From JAJRZL01 sp964557855 (GTDB taxonomy: Bacteria; Zixibacteria; MSB-5A5; GN15; FEB-12): DNA of 64,000 nt. Both the position numbers and the translations under genes were made by a program. Under the pieces are notes generated by a model that saw only the letters and a list, made by a program, of their open reading frames with translations, did not search any database and was not told the origin of the DNA. The stretch is from contig CAZLBP010000011.1 of NCBI GenBank assembly GCA_964557855.1, positions 42,664 through 106,663 on the forward strand, in the 5' to 3' direction. Below, one piece after another: positions 26,853 to 36,280 of the stretch; within the stretch, counting starts at the first letter, position 1; the number at the start of each line of letters is the position of its first letter.

Positions 26853-27188
26853 ATGCCCGTCCGAGAGCCATTCTACTTCGATCCCTACGCCACGGGCTCG
26901 GAAGTGTTCCTGGGACCGACCGAGGCCCAACTGATGGAGTTGGCCTGGGCGGAAGGGGGGCTGACGGTCAAGAGAGCGCTGTTTCTGCTCGGCCCGAAAT
27001 CTGACCGCGCCTACACCACAATCATGACCGTACTGAACCGCCTGACCGAAAAGGGATTGTTGAACCGTGAGAAAACCGGACGCTTTTTTACCTATTAGGC
27101 GGCAATTGATAAAGAGACATTTTTGTCCAAACGAAGAAATGTGGTGCTGTCCTGCCTGGAACGGAACTTCAAGAAACGCAAGAAGTAA
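26853..27188 (+). pseudogene. BlaI/MecI-family repressor interrupted by an in-frame amber codon
   Basis: The frame from ATG 26853 encodes a BlaI-type winged helix: PTEAQLMELAWAEGGLTVKR, AYTTIMTVLNRLTEKGLLNREKTGRFFTY. TAG then occurs at 27096-27098 (codon 82). The same frame stays open for 29 more codons to TAA 27188 and still looks like the family C-terminus (AAIDKETFLSKRRNVVLSCLERNF). One base change (for example CAG to TAG) would explain it. The truncated 81-residue product lacks the dimerisation region and should be non-functional or altered. No BlaR1-like peptidase is adjacent. Confidence 0.65.
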
Positions 27189-27207
27189 GGTCGGGCGCGT
27201 GAATACC

Positions 27208-27236
27208 TTGCGCAAAGGACCTGTTTTGTTTATATT
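27208..27236 (+). promoter_or_regulatory. Sigma70-type promoter for the large regulator
   Basis: TTGCGC (27208-27213) and TATATT (27231-27236) with a 17-base spacer. The predicted start near 27243 gives a leader of about 60 bases before ATG 27305. Confidence 0.5.
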
Positions 27237-27304
27237 ATCCCCGGTAAGAGTAGTGTTCAAATATCCCCTCCAATTGTGTAGGTGAATTAGAGGGTAGGTA
27301 CATC

Positions 27305-30300
27305 ATGGTTACTGGTCAACGGGTCCCGGAATCGAGGACATATAAACTAGAAAAACTACTCAGCGAAAACAACTTGTGCCAGTCCTGGCAGGCCGTTAAT
27401 CGGACTACCGGGCAGGTATGCTTCGTCAAGACGCCGGTCATGGATTCCACTGTCGACATCAAAGTCAGGGAAAACATCCTGGAGCGGTCGTATGCCAATC
27501 AGAAAAAGCTCACCGACAATCTGGTTCTGAAAGCCGTCAATAAGCGGCGAGAGAACGGCCGCCTTTACATCGAATATCCCTTTCTTGATACCCGGTACTG
27601 GCAGTCGATGACGCCGGAACTGTTCTGTACCACTTATCGCTCTTGTCTCGACGAACTCCTCATGATCAGTGATTTCGTCCACAACTTCGGACTGGTCCAT
27701 TGTGACCTGAAGCTCAGCAATTTCCTGATCAGACACGATGTCGAAAAGCCCAGGCTGTTACTGGTGGATCCGGATTTCCTTTGCGTTGAAGGCACGACTC
27801 CTCATGGTATCCTCTTTGGCACCCCCGACCACATCGCCCCGGAAATCCTTGCCAATGACCGCATCTACACCCAATCGGACAATTACTCCATCGGGGTGTC
27901 ACTCCAGCAATGCCTGGATTACTTCCAATCGGAGAAAAGAGGTTCCGGAGATTGCGACTGGTTTCCGGTTGATCACTTCAATGAACTCATCGACGCACTA
28001 ACCAACCGCGAGCCTCTCCTTCGAGAACGCCTCCTTATTCATGCCGCCTACCGGAGCCAGCTTCTGGACGAAACCATTTTCGAAGCCGTCAACCGTCGTC
28101 TCCTGAAGACATGTCTCTCTGCCCATCTACAGGCTGAGGGCAATGGCAATTCCCAAGATCACGTTGATTTCCAAGCGGTCTTGCGTGATGACTGCCGAAT
28201 CCATGGCCTGCCCTCGGAGGTCATGTCGGAGCTGTCTGATTGCTATTCTCTGAACCCCGACGCTGTTCTCGATTTAATGCAATCGGTGATAGATAGCAGT
28301 AAGGTGGAACGTTTCGGCGACTATTGGCACGTCAGGGTCCCTGATGCCGGGATGCCAAAGGTGCTGACACAATTGGATCGTATCCGTGGCAACAACTCCA
28401 TTCTGGCCCGACTGCTCTCACGAGAATCTGAGGTGGACACCAACGAACTCGTTCGCGAAGGTCTGCAGAACAGGTCGGAAGACAAGCCTACTCGCTCGTA
28501 CCACCTTTTGGTTGAAGCCGAGAAGAGACTCAGTGATCAACAGGGACAGAACTCTCGAAAGTTGCAGGTTCAGGTGTTGGAGGCATTGACGGCCCTGACG
28601 AAACGGTTTAACCGCCCACAGCAGGCTTTCCAATACTGCCGTCGGCTGTTGAGCCTCGCTGATGAAGCGGATAGGCACAGCTTCTCGATGTACGATCTGA
28701 CCCGCTTCAAGTATTCTATGGGTGAAATCAATGATGCCCTGCAGATAATCGAAGACGGCTTGAGGGAAAAGTACTCTCCTGACAGCGAAGAGGGACTGCG
28801 TCTGCGACGCATGAAAGGCTGGATCCTGGGGTTTCGAGGCGAAACCAGTGCTGCCGCAGATGAACTGACGGCCGTACTCGACTCGTCGCTGGGGAACCAG
28901 TTCTATGAGATTACCATACTGGCGCAGTACAGTCTGGGTATAATCTGCTGGCAAAGCGGCCGATTCACCGAGGCTGTCGAGTACCTGCAGGCGGCGATAC
29001 GGACGGCCGAGGAATCCGACGCTTATCACCTGATGATATCGCCGGTATCAGGTCTGGCCAACTTGTACTATGAGCTCGGCGAATGCAGCCTGGCCGTAAA
29101 ATATGGAAAGAAAGTGTTCAATCTGGCGAAAACCGCAGATCAAAGCGATCGGCTTGCACACACAGCTTCGGTTCTGGTTTTGGCCTATGTTCGACTAGCT
29201 GATTTTCGTAAGGCCGAATACTGGTTGGAACGATACCGCAGCTTCATTTCAGAATCCACCGGTATTGAAGCCGTATACATCTACTACTTAATGCGCGGCT
29301 ACATGTCTTTGAACAGAGGTGACCCGAGCGGCGCCGTGGCCAACCTGCTCAAGGGCCATGAGCTGGAACGATCCGGAGTCAGCCTGCGTAACTCAGGGAA
29401 GTACAGCCACAATTTCGCCGAGGCTGCCTTGCAACAGGGAGAGTCTCTGCGCTGCCGCAAGTACGTGGAGATCGGACGAAGCCAATTCCTGCCATCGCGT
29501 GACTTTGCCTCGCTTCAGGAACTGGAATTTCTGGCCAAACTGGAACGGCACATTTACGGTTCTGAAAAACTCGACCATGACTTGACCAGGCAGTTGGATA
29601 AGCTTGTGGAGCACAACTGCGTCTATTATGCAGCCATGTCATATTTCCATATCCTGCTGTCATGTCCCGAAGAAATCCGTCGCGCCGCCGCCGAAAGTGT
29701 CAAACCCATTTGGACTCGGATAACCCGGGATAAGGTCCCCCTGTTTCAGGCAGTCGTCACATTGAGGGAAGGTCTGAGTGACACGCCGGGTGAAGGCGGA
29801 GAGTGGATAAACATCCTCAAGCAGGTGTACAGCCTGCTCAACCGGTCCAGTAACCACTTTTTCGCCATGCTGGTGTCCGAACGTATTGCCGATGAGTATA
29901 CCCGGCTGTCGCTAAATCGATTCACGCAGAAGTTCCTGATTCAGGCCAATAGACATGCCGAAGCTCTCAACAACACGGTCTATTCCAAGAGGCTGAAGGA
30001 AAGACTTCATGCTCTCTCTTCTGATGTTCAGAACCAAACCAGCATAATCGAATCACTCCACGACATTTCCAGGATCCTGGCTGACGTCGGCGACTATGAC
30101 AAAACGCTGCATACCTTGGTGAATTTCGCCGTAGACCAGACCGGGGCGGAACGAGGCGTGTTATTGTTGCGAGTCGGCAGCGGTGTCAAAAGGAAACTGC
30201 GAGTCGCGGCCTACGTCAATTGTGACGACAAGAGCCTGACGGATATCCGAGATTTCAGCATGAGTGTTATGCAGAGGACAATTGAAGACAAGAACCCGCT

Positions 30301-31507
30301 GACAATCAACAATGCGCTCTCTGATAAACGAACTAAGAACTACGAAAGCATCATTTTGCACAACGTCCTTTCCGTTACCACCGTACCGCTCATCACCGAT
30401 GACGATGTTGTCGGGGTACTTTATCTGGACCACCACTGTATACCGTCGGTTTTCCATCAGGACGATCTCCTGTTTATTCAGGCTATTGCGAATTTTATCG
30501 GTTATGTCCTGAACTCTGTTGAAGATTTCAAGGCTCTCCGTTTGATCAACCGCGAATTAATCAATGAGCTGAAGAACGTCGGCGGTCACAATGAGTTCGT
30601 GACTCAGGATGAAGACATGCTGAAATTGCTCCAGGAAATGCGCGACCTGGCGTCATCGAAAGTTCCCGTGCTGATTACCGGTGAAAGCGGTACGGGAAAG
30701 GAGATCCTGAGTAAAATACTGCATAAAGAGAGCCCGCGAAAAGACAAGCCTCTCATTAGATTCAATTGCACTTCAGTGCACGAAGGCATAGCCGAGGCCG
30801 AACTGTTTGGTGTCCAACGAGGAGTGGCCACGGGCGTCCAACCACGAGAGGGTAAGTTCGAGGCTGCCGACGGGGGAACGATGTTCCTGGACGAGATTGG
30901 CGATATGCCACTGTATATCCAGGCAAAGGTGCTGCGCGTTCTGGAGTACCAGGAGTTTGAACGTGTCGGCAGCAACACCACCCAGTTCATTGACACCCGG
31001 TTCATCTATGCCACGAACAGAGATCTCCGGGTGATGGTTGACGAGGGGACTTTTCGCAAAGACCTCTACTATCGGGTCGCCAGATTCACCGTGGAAACGA
31101 AGTCGTTGAGGGAGAGACCGGGTGATATCCCGCTCCTCGTAAGGCATTTTACGCGAATTTTCACGGATCCGGGGAACCCACCCCGATTCAGTGACACAGT
31201 GATAAAGATACTGACTCTTTACCACTGGCCGGGAAACGTTCGTGAATTGAAGAATCTGGTAGAGAGGTTCTGCCTGAGTTACTCAGGTCGGCCCGTTCGC
31301 GTCCGAGATCTCCCACTGGAAATCCAATCTTCTGCCTTCGGAAAGGCCGGGAATACCAAAGAACTGGAGTCTATCGAGAAGGCTATTATCGAAGAGACCC
31401 TTCTGGCTGTGAACTGGAACCAATCTTCCGCAGCGAGACAACTTAATATGACTCTGTCAGCGCTTCGAAGAAGAATCAAAAAATACAATATCAGAAGACA
31501 CCGCTAA
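27305..31507 (+). CDS. Protein kinase-TPR-GAF-AAA+(sigma54 activator-type)-Fis regulator
   Basis: A 1400-residue fusion. Residues about 12-290 are a Ser/Thr-kinase-like domain with HCDLKLSNF (His132, Asp134, Asn139), DPD in place of DFG, and GTPDHIAPE. About 390-900 is an alpha-helical TPR array (ALQIIEDGL, AVEYLQAAIRTAEES). About 915-1085 is a GAF domain (GAERGVLLL...TTVPLITDDDVVGVLYLD). About 1108-1335 is an AAA+ module with Walker A GESGTGKE (1126) and FLDEIGDMP. The sigma54-contact loop is GVATGV at 1173-1178 instead of GAFTGA. The C-terminus (about 1353-1400) is a Fis-type HTH (SSAARQLNMTLSALRRRIKKY). It probably senses a signal and controls transcription nearby. Confidence 0.88.
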   Translation: MVTGQRVPESRTYKLEKLLSENNLCQSWQAVNRTTGQVCFVKTPVMDSTVDIKVRENILERSYANQKKLTDNLVLKAVNKRRENGRLYIEYPFLDTRYWQSMTPELFCTTYRSCLDELLMISDFVHNFGLVHCDLKLSNFLIRHDVEKPRLLLVDPDFLCVEGTTPHGILFGTPDHIAPEILANDRIYTQSDNYSIGVSLQQCLDYFQSEKRGSGDCDWFPVDHFNELIDALTNREPLLRERLLIHAAYRSQLLDETIFEAVNRRLLKTCLSAHLQAEGNGNSQDHVDFQAVLRDDCRIHGLPSEVMSELSDCYSLNPDAVLDLMQSVIDSSKVERFGDYWHVRVPDAGMPKVLTQLDRIRGNNSILARLLSRESEVDTNELVREGLQNRSEDKPTRSYHLLVEAEKRLSDQQGQNSRKLQVQVLEALTALTKRFNRPQQAFQYCRRLLSLADEADRHSFSMYDLTRFKYSMGEINDALQIIEDGLREKYSPDSEEGLRLRRMKGWILGFRGETSAAADELTAVLDSSLGNQFYEITILAQYSLGIICWQSGRFTEAVEYLQAAIRTAEESDAYHLMISPVSGLANLYYELGECSLAVKYGKKVFNLAKTADQSDRLAHTASVLVLAYVRLADFRKAEYWLERYRSFISESTGIEAVYIYYLMRGYMSLNRGDPSGAVANLLKGHELERSGVSLRNSGKYSHNFAEAALQQGESLRCRKYVEIGRSQFLPSRDFASLQELEFLAKLERHIYGSEKLDHDLTRQLDKLVEHNCVYYAAMSYFHILLSCPEEIRRAAAESVKPIWTRITRDKVPLFQAVVTLREGLSDTPGEGGEWINILKQVYSLLNRSSNHFFAMLVSERIADEYTRLSLNRFTQKFLIQANRHAEALNNTVYSKRLKERLHALSSDVQNQTSIIESLHDISRILADVGDYDKTLHTLVNFAVDQTGAERGVLLLRVGSGVKRKLRVAAYVNCDDKSLTDIRDFSMSVMQRTIEDKNPLTINNALSDKRTKNYESIILHNVLSVTTVPLITDDDVVGVLYLDHHCIPSVFHQDDLLFIQAIANFIGYVLNSVEDFKALRLINRELINELKNVGGHNEFVTQDEDMLKLLQEMRDLASSKVPVLITGESGTGKEILSKILHKESPRKDKPLIRFNCTSVHEGIAEAELFGVQRGVATGVQPREGKFEAADGGTMFLDEIGDMPLYIQAKVLRVLEYQEFERVGSNTTQFIDTRFIYATNRDLRVMVDEGTFRKDLYYRVARFTVETKSLRERPGDIPLLVRHFTRIFTDPGNPPRFSDTVIKILTLYHWPGNVRELKNLVERFCLSYSGRPVRVRDLPLEIQSSAFGKAGNTKELESIEKAIIEETLLAVNWNQSSAARQLNMTLSALRRRIKKYNIRRHR

Positions 31508-31706
31508 CCCACCACTCCTCCTTTATTGGGGCTTCCCGGTAATTGCCCGACAAGGCGATAACCCGTTCTTTTATATGTAGTTAGAAAAACGCCACCACCG
31601 GCCGACAATTCCAGAAGCTCACCCGCGGTCAATTGTGCCCTGATCTGGCCCTCCTAATTACCTCTATGTCAAACACTTAGGTAGCATCTGCTGGAATCAC
31701 TCCTTC

Positions 31707-31721
31707 CGGCACCGGGTTTGT
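31707..31721 (+). promoter_or_regulatory. Candidate sigma54 (-24/-12) promoter
   Basis: CGGCAC-N5-TTGT against consensus TGGCAC-N5-TTGC. The GG (31708-31709) and the -12 G (31720) have the required ten-base gap; two positions deviate. It lies 46 bases before the exported-peptide gene, directly downstream of a sigma54-activator-like gene. Confidence 0.4.
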
Positions 31722-31767
31722 TTTAGCCCTCACCGTGGTCAAAACATGAACGGAGAAGGAGGAAAAG

Positions 31768-32025
31768 ATGAGCAGAAATCGATCAACATTGGCTCTCTGT
31801 TGCTACTGCGTGGTAGCGCTGATGGTAAGCCTATTGGGATCAACAATCCTGCCGCCCGGAGCGTTAGCCGAAGGCGGCGGAACGGCACCACCACCGGATG
31901 GTGACCCGGATGACACTAGCGGTACCGGTGACTGCTATCCGGACGAACCGTCAGACACTGAGTCAGAAGAGATTTCAATTTCGGAGTCCCTGCGAATCAT
32001 ATATATGGTGCTGGTGACTATCTAA
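31768..32025 (+). CDS. Small exported acidic peptide
   Basis: An 85-residue protein. GGAGAAGGAGG lies just upstream of the ATG. A classic signal peptide (residues 1-35, hydrophobic core about 9-27) is followed by a likely ALA cleavage site. The mature part is about 50 residues: GGG, a Pro/Asp-rich stretch, then Glu/Ser-rich sequence and a hydrophobic C-terminus (SLRIIYMVLVTI). There is one Cys in the mature part. No family is recognised. Its place between the 1400-residue regulator and an HTH protein suggests it is the output, or the sensed signal, of that locus. Confidence 0.6.
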   Translation: MSRNRSTLALCCYCVVALMVSLLGSTILPPGALAEGGGTAPPPDGDPDDTSGTGDCYPDEPSDTESEEISISESLRIIYMVLVTI

Positions 32026-32057
32026 TGGTCTGTGGACCTTGAAGAAGCGGTTTTCTC

Positions 32058-32675
32058 ATGACAAGAGCCAAGACTATTATAAGGATAATTAATCTCCTGC
32101 TACACCGAAGTACGGTGCAGTTCTCGGATATAGCGAAGATGGCTGAAGTCAGCCCGCGCACTGTCTACAGAATAGTCAACGACATTTCGGAGTCGGGCAT
32201 TCCGATAGTCTACGACAGGGAATACAAATCGTACCGAATTCTGTCCGGTTATAACATCGATCTCAACGACATAAGCCTGCATGACACATTGCTGATCTAC
32301 ATTGCCCTCCTGTCTTTGAAACAGCGAGTTAACGAGGAGTACGGCAAGGAGATAGCAGAGGTTGTCCGGAAACTTAGCGTGAGACAGCCGCAGGCAGTAG
32401 ATGATATCCTGGGAGAATTGGTGTCAAACGGCATTTCGGCAAAACCAAAAGACGATCTCTCGAGCTTTATTTCTCGAATTGTGACAAAGGTCGCGGTAGT
32501 TCTTAGCGGCAAACTACGACTCATAACCAACTCCAAAGACAATGGGAAACAACAACTTACAATGTCCAACCCGAGCTTGAAATACAAGGGAGAGTGGTTC
32601 ATTCAAGGCACCACCAACACCAAACACAAAGAAATCAAATTGTCAAAAGTACTGAGAGCAAAAGTCGTCCAATAA
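32058..32675 (+). CDS. HTH regulator with degenerate WYL-like C-terminus
   Basis: A 205-residue protein. The N-terminal HTH (about residues 5-60) is of the DeoR/HTH_11 type (FSDIAKMAEVSPRTVYRIVNDISESGIPIVYD). A helical middle (65-140) follows. The C-terminal part has the order of a short WYL domain (GKLRLITNSKDNGKQQLTMSNPSL...GEWFIQG...IKLSKV), but WYL itself reads WFI. Typical WYL regulators are about 300 residues, so this one is compact. It begins 32 bases after the exported peptide and is followed by a small hairpin terminator; the two genes are probably co-transcribed. Confidence 0.65.
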   Translation: MTRAKTIIRIINLLLHRSTVQFSDIAKMAEVSPRTVYRIVNDISESGIPIVYDREYKSYRILSGYNIDLNDISLHDTLLIYIALLSLKQRVNEEYGKEIAEVVRKLSVRQPQAVDDILGELVSNGISAKPKDDLSSFISRIVTKVAVVLSGKLRLITNSKDNGKQQLTMSNPSLKYKGEWFIQGTTNTKHKEIKLSKVLRAKVVQ

Positions 32676-32705
32676 TATGCTGATTTTACCAAAAAATAGA
32701 GGAGT

Positions 32706-32730
32706 TACTGACAAAAATCGTCAGTATTTT
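32706..32730 (+). terminator. Possible terminator after HTH-WYL gene
   Basis: TACTGAC (32706-32712) pairs with GTCAGTA (32720-32726), then TTTT. The stem is AT-rich and only 7 bp. Confidence 0.5.
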
Positions 32731-33107
32731 CACATATATTCAGTCTTAGATATCAGAAGAAGAGGGGTTGAAGGTCTAAAGGGGGATCCAAGGGGTGAGA
32801 GGGTGGTATTATTAAGGGGAAGGGCAGGAGGCGGCAGGAGGGGCTAGGAAACTGCCGAGGGGTTCCCGCCCTTACACCCTCTCTAATTTACAATCACCAA
32901 ACTCATTTATGGCTATATCCCTTAATGTTTCCATATACTACTTGAAAGATAATACAAAAAGCTGAAAAATCAAACATAAATTCAGCTAATTTTCAAGAAT
33001 ATTACCCTTCTTGTCTGCGGGCCCACTTCACTGCAACAGCCACACTCAAAAAGAGCATCGAAACCTGGCCGGGAATTAAGACCGTCCAGTCTCGCCGGCT
33101 CGTGAAG
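32731..33107. other. AT-rich intergenic region with a purine-rich block
   Basis: Between convergent genes. About 32755-32850 is strikingly G/A-rich with several GGG or GGGG runs (for example AGGAGGCGGCAGGAGGGG), which could form a G-quadruplex; the rest is AT-rich. No gene is visible. Confidence 0.4.
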
Positions 33108-34217
33108 CTACCCAACCAGCTCCACCGTGACATCGCCGAGACACTTACCGTTAGCTCTGATTTCTAACCGGTGCGGACCCGGGTGATGTCTCCGAGTACT
33201 GATGTTTTTGAACGGGTGACGAATCGTCAAATCCAGCGTGGCTCCGGCCACGAGCTCCTTTTCCCCCAGCTTGAAAATCCGGGGTGCGTCTTTGCCGTTG
33301 GGCCTGCCATACCATACCCGGTAGTCAAGAACCAGTCGCTGCTTTGTCTCCGATGTCGATACTACATTGAACGACACCACGGCCTCGGCTCCGATCTTCA
33401 GACGCTTCTTCGCCGACGTGACTTTCGCAACCGTTGCCTGAGGATGGGGCGTGAATCCCAGCAGTGCCAGGATCCGGGGATCACCTTGCCTGAGGAGTGT
33501 GCGGCAGGCTCGTTTGATAATCCAGTTCGTGGCGGTAGCGCCGTCTTCACTCCACCTACCGACGGTTTCCAGAAACAGATCCGGGTTGTCTTTGGAGATA
33601 TCGTTCAGGTTGTTGGCTACCGCCTTACGTACGTAGAGAGAAGGATCAGCTCTTAAGTGTTCCAGGAATTGGATGACCGGGCGGGGATCCTTTTTGAAGC
33701 GGTCGACATGTGCCACCCAGACCCCGCGCGGACGGCTGCCCTCGGCGACCAAACGGCGTACGTGCTCATTTGGATCGCGTACCCACTCGCGAAATACCTC
33801 GAGCATGTCGTCGGTGTACCGGATCACGAACGGTCTGACGGCGAATTCCGAGGTACCATACCGGGTCAGTACCTTCAATGCTTGCACGGATCTTTCGAAA
33901 TGACCGAGTCCATACTGTTCGACATACGAAGTGAGAATCCAGTTTTCGAATTCACCGACGTGCGGCGCAGTTGCGATCAGTATCTTGACGGCTCGGGCAA
34001 ACGAAGTCGGCAGAAAACGCTTCAGGCATGCCGCGACCGCATCAATGCGCTGTTTCAATTCCAGTAAGTAGCAGCCGTTAGACTCGACCGCTTCGAGAAA
34101 TCCCGCTCGGTCGAACGTTTCGTGTGCGTTCGCGACCCGGTCGGCAAATTCGGCGATTGCTACATGCCCCAGCCGGTCCTTCCAGAGTCTGGGCTTGTCG
34201 GCCATCCGGGCTGCCAC
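33108..34217 (-). CDS. AlkC-family DNA alkylation repair glycosylase with Ig-like tail
   Basis: A 369-residue HEAT-repeat protein. The segment DPNEHVRRLVAEGSRPRGVWVAHV...DPRPVIQFLEHLRADPSLYVRKAVANNLNDISKDNPD is the hallmark of AlkC-type glycosylases that excise cationic alkylpurines. About residues 265-369 form a beta-rich Ig-like extension (AKKRLKIGAEAVVSFNV, LVLDYRVWYGRPNGKD), as reported for a subset of AlkC. The start is GTG 34217 or ATG 34205. It begins 6 bases after the oligoendopeptidase stop on the same strand, so the two genes form an operon. Confidence 0.82.
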   Translation of the reverse strand: MAARMADKPRLWKDRLGHVAIAEFADRVANAHETFDRAGFLEAVESNGCYLLELKQRIDAVAACLKRFLPTSFARAVKILIATAPHVGEFENWILTSYVEQYGLGHFERSVQALKVLTRYGTSEFAVRPFVIRYTDDMLEVFREWVRDPNEHVRRLVAEGSRPRGVWVAHVDRFKKDPRPVIQFLEHLRADPSLYVRKAVANNLNDISKDNPDLFLETVGRWSEDGATATNWIIKRACRTLLRQGDPRILALLGFTPHPQATVAKVTSAKKRLKIGAEAVVSFNVVSTSETKQRLVLDYRVWYGRPNGKDAPRIFKLGEKELVAGATLDLTIRHPFKNISTRRHHPGPHRLEIRANGKCLGDVTVELVG

Positions 34218-34223
34218 GAGGTG

Positions 34224-36044
34224 CTAAAGGCCGGAGGCCAGCCTCACGAACTCGTCCACGTCGGCCAGTGATCGGTCAACCGCGTCCTTCCAGAAGTCAG
34301 TATTGGTCAGGTCGACACCCAGATGTTTGTCAGCCACATCTTCGCTGGTCATACTTCCGGTGTCGGCCAGCAGATTCCGGTACTTTTCTGCGAATGTCGC
34401 GCCCTCTTTCCTGGCTCGGTCGTAGACTCCTCCCGAAAAGAGATATCCGAATACATACGGAAAATTATAAAACGGTGCTTCGGTTATGTAGAAATGCAAT
34501 TTCGAGCACCAGAACAATGGATGATATCCGGATGCATCGAGCAGATCTCCGAACGCTTGTCGCTGTGCTTCCACCATCATCTCATTGAGCCTGTCTTTCT
34601 GAACGGTGCCGGCGGTGCGTTCGGCATAGAAGGCCCGGTCAAAAAGATAACGGCTGCGCAAATCTGTGAACATGACGTAAGCGGCCTGCAGTTTCTGGTC
34701 CAGGAGCATAAGCTTTTCCTGGGGATCACTTGTCTGCGCCAGGGCGGCATCGATGACCAGGGTCTCGCTGAAGATCGATGCGGTTTCCGCCAGTGTCATG
34801 GGATACTGCTGGGCGAAATACGGTTTGCTCTTAATGACCCATTGATGGTATGCGTGGCCGAGCTCGTGTGCCAGTGTAAGCAAGTTCTCAAATGTGCCGG
34901 CATAGGTCATGAAGACGCGGGATTCCTTAATCGGGCCAAAACTGGTACAGAAAGCGCCGGCTGCTTTGCCCGAGCGGTTTTCCGCCTCGACCCATCGATT
35001 CTCCAGCGCCATGCCGATGAAATCGGCCAGGTCAGTGGAGAACGGACGCACGTTTTCGATAATGAACTTTCCGGTCTCCTCGAAACTGAACAGTGTGTCC
35101 GACTTACCGCAGGGAGCGAACTCGTCATACCAGCGGTACTTATCAATTTTCAACAGTTTCTTCTTGGCGTCAATGTATGGTTGCAGTCGCGAAGCTTCTT
35201 TGTTAATCACATCCCACATAGCGTTCAGGGATGACTCCTGTAATCGCGCCGTAGTCAGCGGCTCGTAGAGGATCGAATCCCAGTTGCGATGCTTATACAG
35301 GGATAGCCGAAAGCCCCCCTGGGCATTAAGCACCATGGCTGCCAGATCGGCTCTGGTATCCCAGGCGGACACCATCGCCTGGAAAGCCCGCTTGCGAATC
35401 TGCCGGTCCGGGCTGGACATTTTGGTAGCCAACTGGCCCATGGAGAGCTTCTTGATCTCGCCGTCTTCTTCGAACTCGGCGCGGAGATCACCGGCCATCT
35501 TGTCGTACAGCCGATTCCAGGCATGGTAGCCGTTGACCGCGAGTTCCAGCGCGAGCTCCTCCTTTTCCACGGGCATCTTGCTCCTGGCAATCCTCCGTAA
35601 TTCGTCAAGATGGAATTGCAGGCCCGTCATTTCGGGAGCATTGGTGAGCATAGCCCACTGTTCGTCGGATTGCTTCAAGGAGCGCGATTCGAGCCCCGCC
35701 AGCAGCTTCTTCCATTCTCCATGAAACCTGTCACCCTCGGCCTCGGCCGCATGAGCATCGGCATCATCCACGTTCTGGGCGGTGGCACAGCCGGCGAAAG
35801 CCAGTATGAGTTCGATATCCGCAAGAGTGGACTGCAGTGTCAATATGAATTCCACCCACTTGCTCAACGAGGATTTATCGATGCTGTCGGGCAGCGAACC
35901 GAGCATGCTTGCAGCCTGCTCCAAATCTGTCTTGACTTTCCGCCGATGTACCTTGAACTCTTGCGATTTGCTGCCGTTCGGAAAGATAGGTTCCAGATCC
36001 CAGGTCGGCGCCGGCGGGATCTTGGTGCTGGTTACGGTTGACAT
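34224..36044 (-). CDS. pepF: Oligoendopeptidase F (M3 family)
   Basis: A 606-residue cytoplasmic zinc peptidase. I chose ATG 36044 because GGAGG is 5 bases upstream; a longer frame to 36194 lacks support. The zinc site HELGHAYHQW starts at His393 (Glu394, His397). Preceding family segments such as FCTSFGPIKESRVFMTYAGTF and following ETASIFSETL (third ligand Glu) are present. PepF enzymes cleave short peptides. Downstream, an AlkC-type gene follows after 6 bases, an unusual pairing without an obvious functional link. Confidence 0.92.
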   Translation of the reverse strand: MSTVTSTKIPPAPTWDLEPIFPNGSKSQEFKVHRRKVKTDLEQAASMLGSLPDSIDKSSLSKWVEFILTLQSTLADIELILAFAGCATAQNVDDADAHAAEAEGDRFHGEWKKLLAGLESRSLKQSDEQWAMLTNAPEMTGLQFHLDELRRIARSKMPVEKEELALELAVNGYHAWNRLYDKMAGDLRAEFEEDGEIKKLSMGQLATKMSSPDRQIRKRAFQAMVSAWDTRADLAAMVLNAQGGFRLSLYKHRNWDSILYEPLTTARLQESSLNAMWDVINKEASRLQPYIDAKKKLLKIDKYRWYDEFAPCGKSDTLFSFEETGKFIIENVRPFSTDLADFIGMALENRWVEAENRSGKAAGAFCTSFGPIKESRVFMTYAGTFENLLTLAHELGHAYHQWVIKSKPYFAQQYPMTLAETASIFSETLVIDAALAQTSDPQEKLMLLDQKLQAAYVMFTDLRSRYLFDRAFYAERTAGTVQKDRLNEMMVEAQRQAFGDLLDASGYHPLFWCSKLHFYITEAPFYNFPYVFGYLFSGGVYDRARKEGATFAEKYRNLLADTGSMTSEDVADKHLGVDLTNTDFWKDAVDRSLADVDEFVRLASGL

Positions 36045-36280
36045 GTGGTCCTCCATATTGATACGTACTTCATTTCTAATGACCGGAGTATAGCCAGAAA
36101 CACCAGGATCGGCAAGCTTTGCGGGGATTTTGGCGCCGGCATTAGTATCGAATACCCACATTGATAATGAGGAGTCGTCTGAAGGCCGGGGCAAGCCTGG
36201 CCACTACGAGGAATTTGTGGCGGTGCTTTTGTCAGATGACCTTGACTACACCCGTAGTTGTGAGTGAATAAGTGAGCGGA

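Noticed and set aside
9917..27188. Reassignment of TAG as a sense codon, based on two interrupted genes
   Set aside because: TAG is the normal stop of several intact genes (for example the PorV-like gene at 4486 and the gene ending at 17593), so independent nonsense mutations are simpler.
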